A DNA stretch of 64,000 nt from Robertmurraya korlensis (GTDB taxonomy: Bacteria; Bacillota; Bacilli; Bacillales; Cytobacillaceae), in assembly GCF_023715225.1 (NCBI RefSeq), contig NZ_JAMBNS010000003.1:248001-312000 (forward strand), in the 5' to 3' direction. Below the pieces are notes generated by a model that did not search any database, was not told the origin of the DNA, and saw only the letters and a program-made list of their open reading frames with translations. Below, piece after piece: positions 37,742 through 46,985 of this stretch. A program made the position numbers and the translations under genes. Position 1 is the stretch's first letter. Each line of letters starts with the position of its first letter.

Positions 37742-38938
37742 GTGAATTTTAGGAAGGTTGAACTTAAGAAAGGGTATATATGGGAGGCGACTGAGGAAGC
37801 TCCCAAAGATCCCGTGACTGGAAAAAGAAAACGTATTTCTGCACGTGGAAAAACTAAACCTGAGGCCAAAGCGAATCTTCAACAAAAACTAAAGGAGATT
37901 ACCGAATATGGATTGACCACAGACCCTCAACAAAGCTCTATAACCTTTGAAAATTTAGCAAATGATTGGTTAATTACTCATAAAAAGAATATGAAGGAGA
38001 GTGCTCAACGTTCTAGAGAATACCATGTCAAACGGTTTGGTAAGTATATCGCTAAGATACCAGTCCGAAACATTACTGGAAAGGCTTATCAGAATGTTAT
38101 AGACCAAATGCATAAGGATGGATATTCCTTTAACACTATTTATGCAGCTCACGCTGTAGCTAAAAACATCTTTAAACAGGCGATTCTATGGGATATTATT
38201 AAAAGTTCTCCTGCTGAAGGTGCAATCATGCCGAAGAAGATAGAAACAGTAGAAGATATTGAAAAGGATGAGGTTCTTGAAAGCTACTTAGAAACAGATG
38301 AATTGAAAGTGTTTTTAAAAGTTGTGGATGTTCATATGCTTCCAATGGATGACTCGATCTTTACCCTGTTGGCTTTCACTGGGATGAGGGTAGGAGAATT
38401 ACTTGCTCTCAAGTGGAGTGATATTTACTTTGATACTAAAGAGATAAGTATTACTAAAACGATGTTTAATATAGATGGAAAAAAGGATGAGTATAAAATA
38501 CTCACCCCTAAAACAAAGAAATCAATTCGTAAGATATCCTTTGATGATAATATATCAAAACTTTTAAAGAATCACAAAAATATACAGAATCAACAAAAAA
38601 TGAGGAACCGTTATATATGGCATGAAGCTGACTTTATTATAACTCGAGAAGATGGATTTCCTATGTCACCAAGATTTATTCATTATCGAATGAAGCGTCT
38701 TGAAAAGTTTCTTAGGCAGGACTATGGAATCAAAAAGAAATTACACCCTCATATCTTACGTCATACGCATACATCAATGCTTACAGAGGCTGGTGCTGAT
38801 TTGCGAGCAATTATGCAACGGTTAGGCCATACAGATGCTAAAACGACTCTTGCTGTTTATACGCATGTTACAGAAAAAATGAAATCCGACACAGCGGACA
38901 AGCTTGGTGCTGTATTCGGTGATCTCATCAATCGATAA
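37742..38938 (+). CDS. int: Prophage integrase (tyrosine recombinase)
   Basis: The 398-residue protein has an N-terminal arm-type DNA-binding domain (ELKKGYIWEATEEAPKDPVT and RKRISARGKTKPEAKANLQQ, residues about 6-50), a SAM-like core domain (about 70-160) and a catalytic domain with TGMRVGELL, Lys in TPKTKKS, HILRHTHTSM, LGHTDAKTT and Tyr in AVYTHV. It recombines attP with the yutJ 3' end. The GTG at 37742 follows AGGATGTGAAATT. It ends 107 bp before the attR core. Confidence 0.93.
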   Translation: MNFRKVELKKGYIWEATEEAPKDPVTGKRKRISARGKTKPEAKANLQQKLKEITEYGLTTDPQQSSITFENLANDWLITHKKNMKESAQRSREYHVKRFGKYIAKIPVRNITGKAYQNVIDQMHKDGYSFNTIYAAHAVAKNIFKQAILWDIIKSSPAEGAIMPKKIETVEDIEKDEVLESYLETDELKVFLKVVDVHMLPMDDSIFTLLAFTGMRVGELLALKWSDIYFDTKEISITKTMFNIDGKKDEYKILTPKTKKSIRKISFDDNISKLLKNHKNIQNQQKMRNRYIWHEADFIITREDGFPMSPRFIHYRMKRLEKFLRQDYGIKKKLHPHILRHTHTSMLTEAGADLRAIMQRLGHTDAKTTLAVYTHVTEKMKSDTADKLGAVFGDLINR

Positions 38939-38967
38939 AATGGACTTTGATGGATTTTACCAAGTTA

Positions 38968-38985
38968 GGCGGGTAATGGGCGGGT
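38968..38985 (+). repeat. Paired GGCGGGT repeats, candidate integrase arm sites (right)
   Basis: GGCGGGT at 38968-38974 and 38979-38985, 11 bp apart, mirror the pair at 1786/1797. They lie 61 bp inside attR; the left pair lies 97 bp inside attL. In the circular phage they would flank the attP core. Confidence 0.5.
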
Positions 38986-39045
38986 ATTTATAATAAATTA
39001 CTGTGTAAACATTGATTTAACAATGGATTTTAATGGAGTGACCAG

Positions 39046-39064
39046 TATAAATATCATAATGGCT
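39046..39064. other. attR core of the prophage
   Basis: An exact copy of the 19-bp core at 1670-1688. Here it continues as GGC TGA, the displaced original end of yutJ. Confidence 0.92.
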
Positions 39065-39068
39065 GATA

Positions 39069-39220
39069 GAAAAGCGCAAGCGCCCTGTTCAGCGCACGAC
39101 AGGCCTGGAGCGCTCCAACTGAGATAAAGGAAACACGAAGAGCCAGAGGCGCATTCGTGCTTGACTTATCGTAGGGCGGAGAGCGAAGGACACTAGGCGC
39201 TAGGGCGATGGAGCTAGACA
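39069..39220. repeat. Dispersed GC-rich repeat of Bacillaceae
   Basis: The stretch opens GAAAAGCGCAAGCGCC and closes GGCGCTAGGGCG...GGAGCTAGACA, markedly richer in GC than its surroundings. It contains partial internal palindromes (CACGAA/TTCGTG, GCGC pairs). It resembles short intergenic repeats found many times in Bacillaceae genomes. It begins 4 bp after the attR core, so it belonged to the yutJ downstream region. Confidence 0.65.
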
Positions 39221-39263
39221 ATTTCAAAAGTCGAAAACTTTATACTCTCTTATCTTTCAAAAA

Positions 39264-39297
39264 AGAGCTCTCCTATTATGGTAGGAGAGCTTTTTTT
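39264..39297. terminator. Bidirectional terminator before recQ end
   Basis: AGCTCTCCTA (39266-39275) and TAGGAGAGCT (39282-39291) form a perfect 10-bp stem with T-runs on both strands. Confidence 0.92.
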
Positions 39298-41077
39298 ATT
39301 GAACAGGTACTTTACTAGAAAAGCTACGGATGACTTCCATAAACTCTTCTCCATACTTGTTCAGCTTATTTTGACCAACACCGTTAACATTTAAAAATTC
39401 TTCCGGTGTGTGAGGCATTTTTGCACACATGTCCTTCAATGTAGCATCCGAGAAAACGACAAACGGTGGAACTTTTTCTTTCTCAGCCAAGCTTTTTCTT
39501 TTAGCACGAAGCTCTTCGAACAGTGGGCTGTCCACCTCCGTAATCGCTCTTGTCTTTACAGCTTCCTTTCTTAGCACTTTCTCATTCCCAATTAATACTT
39601 CTCTTCCAGCCGGTGTGACATATATCGTTGGATAAGATCCATGCTCCACACCGATCAATTCACGGGTAATGAGAAACTCAATTTCCTCGCTAACCTCTTT
39701 TGCACTTTTTGTCTTTAAAATTCCGTAAGTGCTCAGCTGATCAAAACGAAAGTCATAGACCTTTTTATTTTTTGAACCGGTAAGCACTTGAGCTACTAAG
39801 TTTTTACCGTATTTCTGACCCATACGAATGATACACGATAAGATCATTTGTGCTTCCTTTGTAACATCTACGCTCGTTCTCGTATCTCTACAGTTTCCAC
39901 ATCTACCACAATCAGTTGCCTCTTCTTCACCAAAATACTCTAATATATGTGTGTGAAGGCAGGCTTCTGTATGGCAATAGTCGACCATTGATTGAAGCTT
40001 TTCGAGCTCCTGACTCATTCGGCTACGATCAGCAGACTGATCAATTAAGAAGCGCTGTATTTGAACATCTTGAGGGGAATATAAAACGACACATTCACTT
40101 TTAAGTCCATCTCTACCTGCACGTCCTGCTTCCTGATAATAGCTTTCCATATTTTTCGGAAGCTGATAGTGAAGCACATATCGAATATTCGATTTATCGA
40201 TTCCCATTCCAAATGCGGAAGTAGCAATCATCACATTACTTTCGTCTTTTAAAAATAATTCCTGTTCTGAATTTCTTTCCTCATCACTCATCCCCGCATG
40301 GTAACGTGTGACTGAGATTTTTTCTTTCTTTAATCGCTCATACAGCTGATCAACCATTTTTCTCGTAGCAGCATAGATAATGCCACTTTCTTTATTGTTT
40401 TTCTTCACATAGCTCTTTATAAATGCATTTCGATCTTGTCCTTTGACAACCGAAAAAGTTAGATTCTCACGCTCAAATCCTGTAATTACACTGTTGGCAT
40501 CATTTATGTGTAAGGTTTTGCATATGTCTTCTCTTACTTGTGGTGTCGCAGTCGCCGTTAAGGCTAAAACGACCGGTTTATCTTGTAAGCTGCGAATAAA
40601 CTTTTGAATTTGTAAATAACTCGGACGAAAATCGTGCCCCCATTGTGAGATACAGTGTGCCTCGTCAATTGCGATAAAAGGAATACGGATCATTTGCAGA
40701 CTTTGGAGAAAATCACTTGACTCCAGCCGTTCTGGCGCAAGATACAAAAGTTTATATTTTCCTTCCTTCGCTCCGGTCAACCTTTCTTGAATCTCTTTGT
40801 TCGTCAATGAACTGTTAATATAGGTCGCAGAAACACCTGCCTGTTGAAGAGTATCTACTTGATCCTTCATTAAAGAAATCAATGGAGAAATAACAATCGT
40901 TGTCCCTTCAAACAGTAGGGCTGGTATCTGATAACAAAGTGATTTCCCTCCACCTGTTGGCATAATACAAATTCCATCATTCCCGTTAAGCACTGTTTGA
41001 ATAATTTGTTCTTGACCCTTTCGAAAGCTAGAGTATCCAAAATAAGATTGGAGTAAATGCACTGCTTGATCGATCAA
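39296..41077 (-). CDS. recQ: RecQ-family ATP-dependent DNA helicase
   Basis: The 593-residue protein has Walker A MPTGGGKSLCYQIPAL (near 39-54), DEAH box (IDEAHCISQWGHDFR), motif VI QEAGRAGRDG, the RecQ zinc-binding region (CHTEACLH...CGRCGNC), a winged-helix RQC part and a C-terminal HRDC domain (about 520-590, ending before SSKVPVQ). It unwinds 3'-5' at stalled forks and recombination intermediates. Length and HRDC domain fit RecQ rather than the shorter paralogue RecS. Confidence 0.93.
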   Translation of the reverse strand: MIDQAVHLLQSYFGYSSFRKGQEQIIQTVLNGNDGICIMPTGGGKSLCYQIPALLFEGTTIVISPLISLMKDQVDTLQQAGVSATYINSSLTNKEIQERLTGAKEGKYKLLYLAPERLESSDFLQSLQMIRIPFIAIDEAHCISQWGHDFRPSYLQIQKFIRSLQDKPVVLALTATATPQVREDICKTLHINDANSVITGFERENLTFSVVKGQDRNAFIKSYVKKNNKESGIIYAATRKMVDQLYERLKKEKISVTRYHAGMSDEERNSEQELFLKDESNVMIATSAFGMGIDKSNIRYVLHYQLPKNMESYYQEAGRAGRDGLKSECVVLYSPQDVQIQRFLIDQSADRSRMSQELEKLQSMVDYCHTEACLHTHILEYFGEEEATDCGRCGNCRDTRTSVDVTKEAQMILSCIIRMGQKYGKNLVAQVLTGSKNKKVYDFRFDQLSTYGILKTKSAKEVSEEIEFLITRELIGVEHGSYPTIYVTPAGREVLIGNEKVLRKEAVKTRAITEVDSPLFEELRAKRKSLAEKEKVPPFVVFSDATLKDMCAKMPHTPEEFLNVNGVGQNKLNKYGEEFMEVIRSFSSKVPVQ

Positions 41078-41093
41078 AACTTAGATCTCCTCT

Positions 41094-41411
41094 CTATTCA
41101 CTTGCCTTATAGCCATGTCTCTCCATTGCCGCATAGATCGTTTTTAGTTTCGGGTTCCCTTCCCCTACCACTTCATCTTCTAGGACTACAACTGGATAGA
41201 ACATATCTTCCTCAATGACGCGTTCAGCAAAGGCTTGCTTTTTTTCATCTTTTGGTGGTTGGTAAATATCTACATAAGTTATTTGAAATGGCTGGTTTGG
41301 GTACTTTCTTCCAATGGCCGCTTCCAACCATTCATAAGTTTCTTTTGATGATGGTAAATTCACACAGCTTGGGCAAAGTACTTCTGCCCCGTATACTACT
41401 AGCTCAATCAT
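41094..41411 (-). CDS. yuzD: YuzD-like DUF1462 protein
   Basis: The 105-residue protein of thioredoxin-like appearance has C-P-S-C (13-16) in an N-terminal strand-loop (IELVVYGAEVLCPSCVNLPS), then YPVVVLEDEVVGEGNPKL. This is the DUF1462/YuzD family, perhaps a redox or disulphide protein. It lies next to yutI as in B. subtilis and 16 bp upstream of recQ. Confidence 0.88.
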   Translation of the reverse strand: MIELVVYGAEVLCPSCVNLPSSKETYEWLEAAIGRKYPNQPFQITYVDIYQPPKDEKKQAFAERVIEEDMFYPVVVLEDEVVGEGNPKLKTIYAAMERHGYKASE

Positions 41412-41558
41412 GTTCCTTCCCCCTTTTAATCACTATGTCTATTTTACATGATAATAGGCGCAGAACACACTAGATTGACGATTTTTGGATTTGAGTTTTA
41501 CCGATAGATTTTTTTAATTAAAATGATTATAATAAGGGGTATGAAGGGAGCGATTTAG

Positions 41559-41795
41559 ATGGCAGAGCAAGAAATGTTTGAACAAGTTCAAGAGGTACTA
41601 AATAAATTACGTCCATTCCTTCTTCGTGATGGTGGGGACTGTGAATTAGTAGACGTTGAGGATGGCATTGTTAAGCTTCGTTTGTTAGGCGCATGCGGTA
41701 GCTGCCCAAGCTCAACAATTACTTTAAAAGCTGGAATTGAGCGTGCTCTATTAGAGGAAGTTCCAGGCGTAGTAGAAGTAGAACAAGTTTTCTAA
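41559..41795 (+). CDS. yutI: NifU-like Fe-S scaffold protein YutI
   Basis: The 78-residue protein is a stand-alone NifU C-terminal domain with C-x-x-C in [15 protein letters not shown]. It can hold and hand over [4Fe-4S] clusters. GAAGGGAGCGATTTAG precedes the ATG, and a TATAAT lies at 41529-41534. It is divergent from yuzD and complements the suf operon at the end of the window. Confidence 0.93.
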   Translation: MAEQEMFEQVQEVLNKLRPFLLRDGGDCELVDVEDGIVKLRLLGACGSCPSSTITLKAGIERALLEEVPGVVEVEQVF

Positions 41796-41807
41796 TTCAA
41801 TGATTGA

Positions 41808-41842
41808 AGAAAAAGCGATTTCGTGCGAAATCGCTTTTTCTT
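41808..41842. terminator. Bidirectional terminator yutI/thrB
   Basis: AAAAGCGATTTCG (41811-41823) and its exact inverse (41826-41838) form a 13-bp stem with T-runs on both strands. Confidence 0.93.
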
Positions 41843-42761
41843 ATTTTTCTAGTCTTTTCACCTTTTTTTGCACACGGCTTCCGTCTTTGTCTATTTGTAA
41901 AGAGTAAAACGATACATGTGGCAAATACGGCTCCATACGACCAATTACCTTTTGTCCGAGCCCTTTTTCTACAAAGCAGATGACACTTGGACCAGCACCA
42001 CTTAGAGCAACTCCAAAGGCACCGTATTGAAGCGCTAAGTCTTCAACTTGCTCGAGTTCAGGCACTATTGATTTGCGATAAGGCTGATGAAACAAGTCCT
42101 TGCTCATCATTTTACCTGCTAATGATAAATTTCCTTGTAAGAGTGCGGCCACTAGCACGTTCGATACCGAACTAGCTCGTACAGCTGTTGCATATGAAAG
42201 CTCTGAAGGCAAGACACCTCGGGAGGCTTTTGTTAGCAACTCTTCTTTTGGTACGACCATAACAATATCAAAAGCAAGATCTGTATAGGTTAAAAAATCA
42301 ACCTCTTCTCCGATCTGCGTTCCTACAATCAAACCACCGTAAAGAGCTGCACCTGCATTATCTGGATGCCCCTCCATAACCGAAGCTATCTTCATTTTCT
42401 CCTCATCTGATAGACTTAGTTCGGCTACATGGTCAGCCAGTTCAATCGCTGCAACAATCGCTGCAGCACTTGAACCTAAACCTCTTGCTAATGGAATATC
42501 ACTTTTCATTTTAATTAAACATGGAGATAAACTCTTTCCATACTTCTCAGCAATTTCGATGGCGGTTGAAACAATAAAGTTTGTTTTATCCTTCGGAAAT
42601 ACTTCAAGCTCTTCGGAAAGCATTTCAATTTGCCAGTTCTCTGCTTTTTCTACTTCAAGTGATAAATAAAGATTTAGTGCTAACCCGACAGAATCAAAAC
42701 CAGGTCCTAGATTTGCCGTACTTGCTGGTACATCGATGATAAGTACAGCTTCTTCACTCAT
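41841..42761 (-). CDS. thrB: Homoserine kinase
   Basis: The 306-residue GHMP kinase has [19 protein letters not shown] near the N terminus, the ATP loop [10 protein letters not shown] (about 90-99) and the C-terminal [11 protein letters not shown]. It phosphorylates homoserine in threonine synthesis. Its ATG overlaps the thrC stop (ATGA); it is the last gene of hom-thrC-thrB. Confidence 0.95.
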   Translation of the reverse strand: MSEEAVLIIDVPASTANLGPGFDSVGLALNLYLSLEVEKAENWQIEMLSEELEVFPKDKTNFIVSTAIEIAEKYGKSLSPCLIKMKSDIPLARGLGSSAAAIVAAIELADHVAELSLSDEEKMKIASVMEGHPDNAGAALYGGLIVGTQIGEEVDFLTYTDLAFDIVMVVPKEELLTKASRGVLPSELSYATAVRASSVSNVLVAALLQGNLSLAGKMMSKDLFHQPYRKSIVPELEQVEDLALQYGAFGVALSGAGPSVICFVEKGLGQKVIGRMEPYLPHVSFYSLQIDKDGSRVQKKVKRLEK

Positions 42762-43819
42762 TGATGAACAACCCCTCGAATATGGTTAGCAACAGCTTGT
42801 TCATCATTTGGTAACAACACCGGCTTAATTGGGCTGCACTCGATCGCTGTATTTGGATCCTTCAATCCATTTCCAGTTAAAATTGCAACAATCTTGCTAC
42901 CCTTAGCGATGGTACCATTTTGCAATTGCTTATACACACCAGCGATAGACGCACATGATGCAGGCTCAGCAAATACACCTTCTGTAGAGGCAAGCTTTTG
43001 ATAAGCAGCCAGAATTTCCTCATCGCTTACTTCGTCAATTTTCCCTGCTGATTCTTCAACAGCAGCAGAAGCTAAATGCCAGCTTGCTGGATTTCCGATA
43101 CGAATCGCAGTGGCAATTGTTTCAGGATTTTCAAACACACGATTATGAACGATTGCTGCTGCCCCTTCTGCTTCAAAACCATGCATCTTAGGTAGGGCAG
43201 TTCCCTTTGCTTCGTGATATTCCTTAAAACCTTTCCAGTACGCACTGATATTTCCTGCATTCCCAACAGGGATGGCTAAAATATCCGGAGCCCCACCTAG
43301 CTGGTCGCACACTTCAAATGCAGCAGTCTTTTGTCCTTCAAGTCGGTATGGATTTACCGAGTTAACTAATGCAACCGGCTCTGTTTCACTGATTTTACGT
43401 ACCATCGCTAAAGCTTGGTCAAAGTTTCCTTCAATAGAAATAATCTCTGCTCCGTACATAATTGCTTGCGCAAGCTTCCCCATTGCAATCTTACCTTCAG
43501 GAATAACAACAATACAACGCATTCCTGCTCTTGCAGCGTATGCCGCAGCTGCTGCAGACGTATTTCCTGTTGATGCACAGATAACGGTATCGCTGCCTTC
43601 TTCCTTCGCCTTGGCAACTGCCATAACCATTCCACGGTCTTTAAAAGAACCCGTTGGATTAGTTCCCTCTGTCTTAACGTAAAGCTCTACTCCCCACTCT
43701 TTTGAAAGATTTTCAAGGTGAATTAATGGAGTATTGCCTTCGTTTAATGTTAATTTCGGAGTGTTCTCACTTACCGGAAGAAACTCTTTATATTCTTGAA
43801 TTAATCCTTGCCACCTCAT
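42758..43819 (-). CDS. thrC: Threonine synthase
   Basis: The 353-residue PLP enzyme has [14 protein letters not shown], the PLP lysine in TGSFKDRGM (about 58), [18 protein letters not shown] and VGNAGN (phosphate cup). It converts O-phosphohomoserine to threonine. It begins 4 bp after hom. Confidence 0.95.
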   Translation of the reverse strand: MRWQGLIQEYKEFLPVSENTPKLTLNEGNTPLIHLENLSKEWGVELYVKTEGTNPTGSFKDRGMVMAVAKAKEEGSDTVICASTGNTSAAAAAYAARAGMRCIVVIPEGKIAMGKLAQAIMYGAEIISIEGNFDQALAMVRKISETEPVALVNSVNPYRLEGQKTAAFEVCDQLGGAPDILAIPVGNAGNISAYWKGFKEYHEAKGTALPKMHGFEAEGAAAIVHNRVFENPETIATAIRIGNPASWHLASAAVEESAGKIDEVSDEEILAAYQKLASTEGVFAEPASCASIAGVYKQLQNGTIAKGSKIVAILTGNGLKDPNTAIECSPIKPVLLPNDEQAVANHIRGVVHQ

Positions 43820-43822
43820 GTT

Positions 43823-45115
43823 CTACTTGCTCCCTTCCACTCGATACGAGCTCTTGATTTGCTTTGTTGTTTCTAGGTCTCTTAATTTTACCAAAATATC
43901 CTCGTAATCCTGTAAAGAAGCATGATGTGTAACTAACACAATTTCTGCTAAGCCTTTTTCCTTCACTGGAAGCTGAAGAATTTTTTCAAAACTAACATGA
44001 TGCTCTGAGAAAATAGAAGTGATGTTTGCAAATACACCTACTTCATCTTTCACTAATAAACGCAAGAAATACTTTGATCTGATTTCATAAGCTTCTTTCA
44101 GCTTTTTCGGATATTGTGGAGATACCGCGCTTGTACCATTGACACCAAGACGCATGTTTTTCATCACTCCAACTAGATCTGAAACAATAGCTGTCGCTGT
44201 TGGAAGGCTTCCAGCTCCCGGTCCGTAAAACATCGTTTCTCCTACCGCTTCTCCGTATACATACACAGCATTGTATTCATTATGAACAGATGCTAACGGA
44301 TGTGACTCTACTAAGAACGTTGGCTGAACACTTACCTCAACTTTATCATCATCAAGATCCGCGATCCCAATTAGCTTCATTGTATATCCAAGCTGTTTTC
44401 CGTATTCTAAGTCTTCTTCAGTAATATCGGTAATTCCTTTTACTTTTACATCATCTAAATCAATTTTCATTGAAAATCCAAGTGTTGAAAGAATGGCCAT
44501 CTTTCTTGCCGCATCAAGGCCTTCTACATCAGCTGTTGGATCACTTTCAGCAAAACCAAGGTCTTGCGCCTCTTTTAACACCTCTTCATATGCACTTCCA
44601 TCCTGTGCCATCTTCGTTAAAATGAAGTTGGTTGTACCATTTACAATTCCCATCAACTTCGTAATACGATCAGAGGCTAACCCATCTACTAAACCTCTTA
44701 AAATAGGTATCCCACCTGCTACACTTGCCTCATAAAACAAGTCACAGCCGTTATCAGAAGCTGCAGTGAGTAACTCCGAACCATAGAGAGCCATTAAATC
44801 CTTGTTTGCAGTTACCACATGTTTTTTATTATTTAGAGCTGATAGAAGATGTTGCCTTGTTTCTTCAACACCACCCATTACTTCAATAACCACATCGATT
44901 TCTGAATCCTGTAGTATATCACTGGGATTTGTTGTTAACATTTCTCTATTTAAACTTACATCTCTTTGTTTGTCGATATCTTTTACTAACACTTTTTTTA
45001 TTTGAACAGGACAGCCAACTTGGTGCATGAGTTTGTCTTGATGATTTTCAATAATTTTAACTACACCCGTACCGACCGTGCCTAAACCTAATAATCCAAT
45101 TGAGATAGCTTTCAT
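43823..45115 (-). CDS. hom: Homoserine dehydrogenase
   Basis: The 430-residue protein has an N-terminal NAD(P) fold GLLGLGTVGTGV, the catalytic core VTANKDLMA and LMGIVNGTTNF (about 167), and a C-terminal ACT domain (RLLVKDEVGVFANITSIFSE, from about 348) for threonine feedback. It reduces aspartate semialdehyde to homoserine. First gene of the operon; no T-box seen in the short leader. Confidence 0.95.
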   Translation of the reverse strand: MKAISIGLLGLGTVGTGVVKIIENHQDKLMHQVGCPVQIKKVLVKDIDKQRDVSLNREMLTTNPSDILQDSEIDVVIEVMGGVEETRQHLLSALNNKKHVVTANKDLMALYGSELLTAASDNGCDLFYEASVAGGIPILRGLVDGLASDRITKLMGIVNGTTNFILTKMAQDGSAYEEVLKEAQDLGFAESDPTADVEGLDAARKMAILSTLGFSMKIDLDDVKVKGITDITEEDLEYGKQLGYTMKLIGIADLDDDKVEVSVQPTFLVESHPLASVHNEYNAVYVYGEAVGETMFYGPGAGSLPTATAIVSDLVGVMKNMRLGVNGTSAVSPQYPKKLKEAYEIRSKYFLRLLVKDEVGVFANITSIFSEHHVSFEKILQLPVKEKGLAEIVLVTHHASLQDYEDILVKLRDLETTKQIKSSYRVEGSK

Positions 45116-45170
45116 CCTTTTCCCCTCCTATGTGTATTTCTGGAATGAACAGTTGTTTGTATATAGTAGA

Positions 45171-45199
45171 CATTATAGATGGAGGGACTCAATATTACA
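45171..45199 (-). promoter_or_regulatory. Promoter of hom-thrC-thrB
   Basis: TTGTAA (45199-45194 leftward), a 17-bp spacer and TATAAT (45176-45171) lie 56 bp before hom. Confidence 0.7.
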
Positions 45200-45283
45200 A
45201 GGGGTAATTGTAGAAGGAATTTATATGAAAACGCTTCATCCCTTGTATTGTTTGATTATTTCGAGAAATATATTTTTTCTATA

Positions 45284-46285
45284 TTATAGCCAATCCAGCT
45301 TCGGGATCTTCATTCTGCGGACAGGCACCTCTGCCAATTGATAAAAGGACGATAAAAATTCTTCATGCTCCTTTGTTTGATCAAGACTTTTAACAAATCG
45401 ATCCTGCAAACTATTTTTTTCCTGCTCCGAGCTGGTGATATAGTAATTCTCGACATTATCAAAGAAATGAAGGGGAAATAGCAATCTTGCGTACAACAGT
45501 CTCCAGGAGAAAGAGGATAGTGGCATCACGGTTTGATAATCTTGAAAGAACTGACTTACTTCTGGCTCGTATAACTTAATATTGGTAAAATAGCGGTCTC
45601 TTGTCCATTCTGCTAAATCCCGACTACAGTGGTCAAATACCCAATCAAATGGATTTTTCATATAAATTTGATTTCCCCATGTATGTTTTGTGAATCGGAC
45701 ATGACAGATCGTTCCACTGTCTACGGCTTGCGGATCATCATCAAGCTCCGTATCAACTAAGTATTGAATAGCATTTTCGGCAATCCCCATATAATAAGGA
45801 AATGCTTCTAAGAACAATCGTTCAAATTCATGGTCTGGCTGCTTGTAAAGCATATCATTCCATACGCGTTCCATTTGATCAAGTCGTTGCTCCCAGTACT
45901 GTTTCCACTTACCGATTCGATTGATTTTGTCTGTTTGGAATTGAATGGTTCTTCCCCTGTAATGAAATTTGGATAGCTTACGACCTATATGCTGCTGATT
46001 TCTATTTGCAGACATCTGACAGACAAGGACCACATATTTCCCCTGTTGACTCTCAATTACCGATTGACCTGATTCTTTTTGTAAAAACTGACAAGTATTC
46101 CGATCGCCTTGATTCATGACATGTGTAGAAAGCTGCATAAGCTCAGATAGACTTTCCTCAGGCAGGGAACTTACAGGGACGAGCATATACATCTGATTTT
46201 TTATTCTTCCTGACTCATATCTTCCTATCGAGAGTGGTTCTTCTATTTGAAGTTGAAAATGTTCACTTAATATTTCTCGAAGCAT
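45284..46285 (-). CDS. yutH: YutH-like spore coat-associated protein
   Basis: The 333-residue protein belongs to the CotS/YutH group of kinase-like spore coat proteins: FPYYMGIAENAIQYLVDTEL (about 160-180), then GTICHVRFTKHTWGNQIYMK, where the catalytic HxDxxxxN of true kinases is replaced, so catalysis is unlikely. ATG 46285 was preferred over GTG 46297; the ribosome site is weak. A sporulation sigma factor probably controls it; no clear promoter was identified. Confidence 0.85.
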   Translation of the reverse strand: MLREILSEHFQLQIEEPLSIGRYESGRIKNQMYMLVPVSSLPEESLSELMQLSTHVMNQGDRNTCQFLQKESGQSVIESQQGKYVVLVCQMSANRNQQHIGRKLSKFHYRGRTIQFQTDKINRIGKWKQYWEQRLDQMERVWNDMLYKQPDHEFERLFLEAFPYYMGIAENAIQYLVDTELDDDPQAVDSGTICHVRFTKHTWGNQIYMKNPFDWVFDHCSRDLAEWTRDRYFTNIKLYEPEVSQFFQDYQTVMPLSSFSWRLLYARLLFPLHFFDNVENYYITSSEQEKNSLQDRFVKSLDQTKEHEEFLSSFYQLAEVPVRRMKIPKLDWL

Positions 46286-46479
46286 ACATACACCCACTTT
46301 TGTTTGTTTTACTACCTATGTATATGTTCATGGCAAAGAAAACTTGTGTTTTGTTGTATAAAGGATACCGAAGTGACAAATGCTTCAAAGGTAGACCGTG
46401 CACCCAAAATTGGTTCCGTGCATAATTTTAATGATATAGTTATATATATAGTGAAAATGAGAGAGAAAAGGTGAAGCGA

Positions 46480-46980
46480 ATGGCTGAAGAGAAGAAGATG
46501 AGTCTATCAGAAGAAACAGCACGTAAATGGCTACACGAGCGAGGCGTGGAAGTTCAAGACATTGCTGACCTTGTCTATTTTCTACAGGAAAAGTATCATC
46601 CTGATTTACAGATGAAAGACTGCATTGAAAATGTAGAGCGAGTGCTCTCAAAAAGAGAAGTTCAAAATGCCATTTTAACTGGAATACAGTTAGATATAAT
46701 GGCTGAAAAAAAGCTGATGGAAGAGCCATTGCAGTCCATTATTGAGGTGGATGAAGGACTTTATGGAGTTGACGAGGTTCTTGCTTTCTCTATCGTAAAT
46801 GTGTACGGTTCCATTGGTTTTACGAACTACGGGTATATTGATAAATTAAAACCTGGGATACTAAAAGATCTCAATGACAAGTCTTCAGGAAAATGCCACA
46901 CCTTCTTAGATGACATTGTTGGCGCGGTTGCCGCAGCTGCTTCTAGCCGATTAGCTCATCGTGCACAGAATACAGAATAA
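46480..46980 (+). CDS. yutG: Phosphatidylglycerophosphatase A-like protein YutG
   Basis: The 166-residue protein has SEETARKWLHERGVEVQDIA at the start, VYGSIGFTNYGYIDKLKPG and HTFLDDIVGAVAAAASSRLA (C terminus), the YutG/PgpA pattern. It lacks the membrane helices of Gram-negative PgpA. AAAAGGTGAAGCGA precedes the ATG at 46480. Its substrate has not been defined by sequence alone. Confidence 0.88.
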   Translation: MAEEKKMSLSEETARKWLHERGVEVQDIADLVYFLQEKYHPDLQMKDCIENVERVLSKREVQNAILTGIQLDIMAEKKLMEEPLQSIIEVDEGLYGVDEVLAFSIVNVYGSIGFTNYGYIDKLKPGILKDLNDKSSGKCHTFLDDIVGAVAAAASSRLAHRAQNTE

Positions 46981-46985
46981 TATAA

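Larger units (their letters stand above)
1670..39064. mobile_element. Siphovirus prophage integrated at the 3' end of yutJ
   Basis: The element is bounded by 19-bp direct repeats. It contains a full set of phage modules: tyrosine integrase next to the right repeat, CI/Cro-like switch, early and replication genes, ArpU-type late regulator, HNH/TerS/TerL, portal, protease, HK97 capsid, connectors, tail, lysis genes. No structural gene is obviously missing, and the only broken gene found is an accessory one (6816-7058). It is therefore probably an inducible prophage of HK97-type, probably cos packaging. The left 5 kb carries plasmid-like genes and an independent rightward unit. Confidence 0.95.

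Noticed and set aside
37523-37885. 120-codon open frame on the - strand
   Set aside because: It crosses the integrase promoter and start on the other strand, has no ribosome site and a Phe/Ser-rich composition.
43272-43682. 136-codon open frame on the + strand
   Set aside because: Antisense to thrC, a certain gene; long shadow frames are common opposite Ala/Gly-rich enzymes.
45116-45283. T-box or riboswitch upstream of hom
   Set aside because: The predicted transcript leader is only about 50 bases, with no T-box sequence, specifier stem or terminator before hom.
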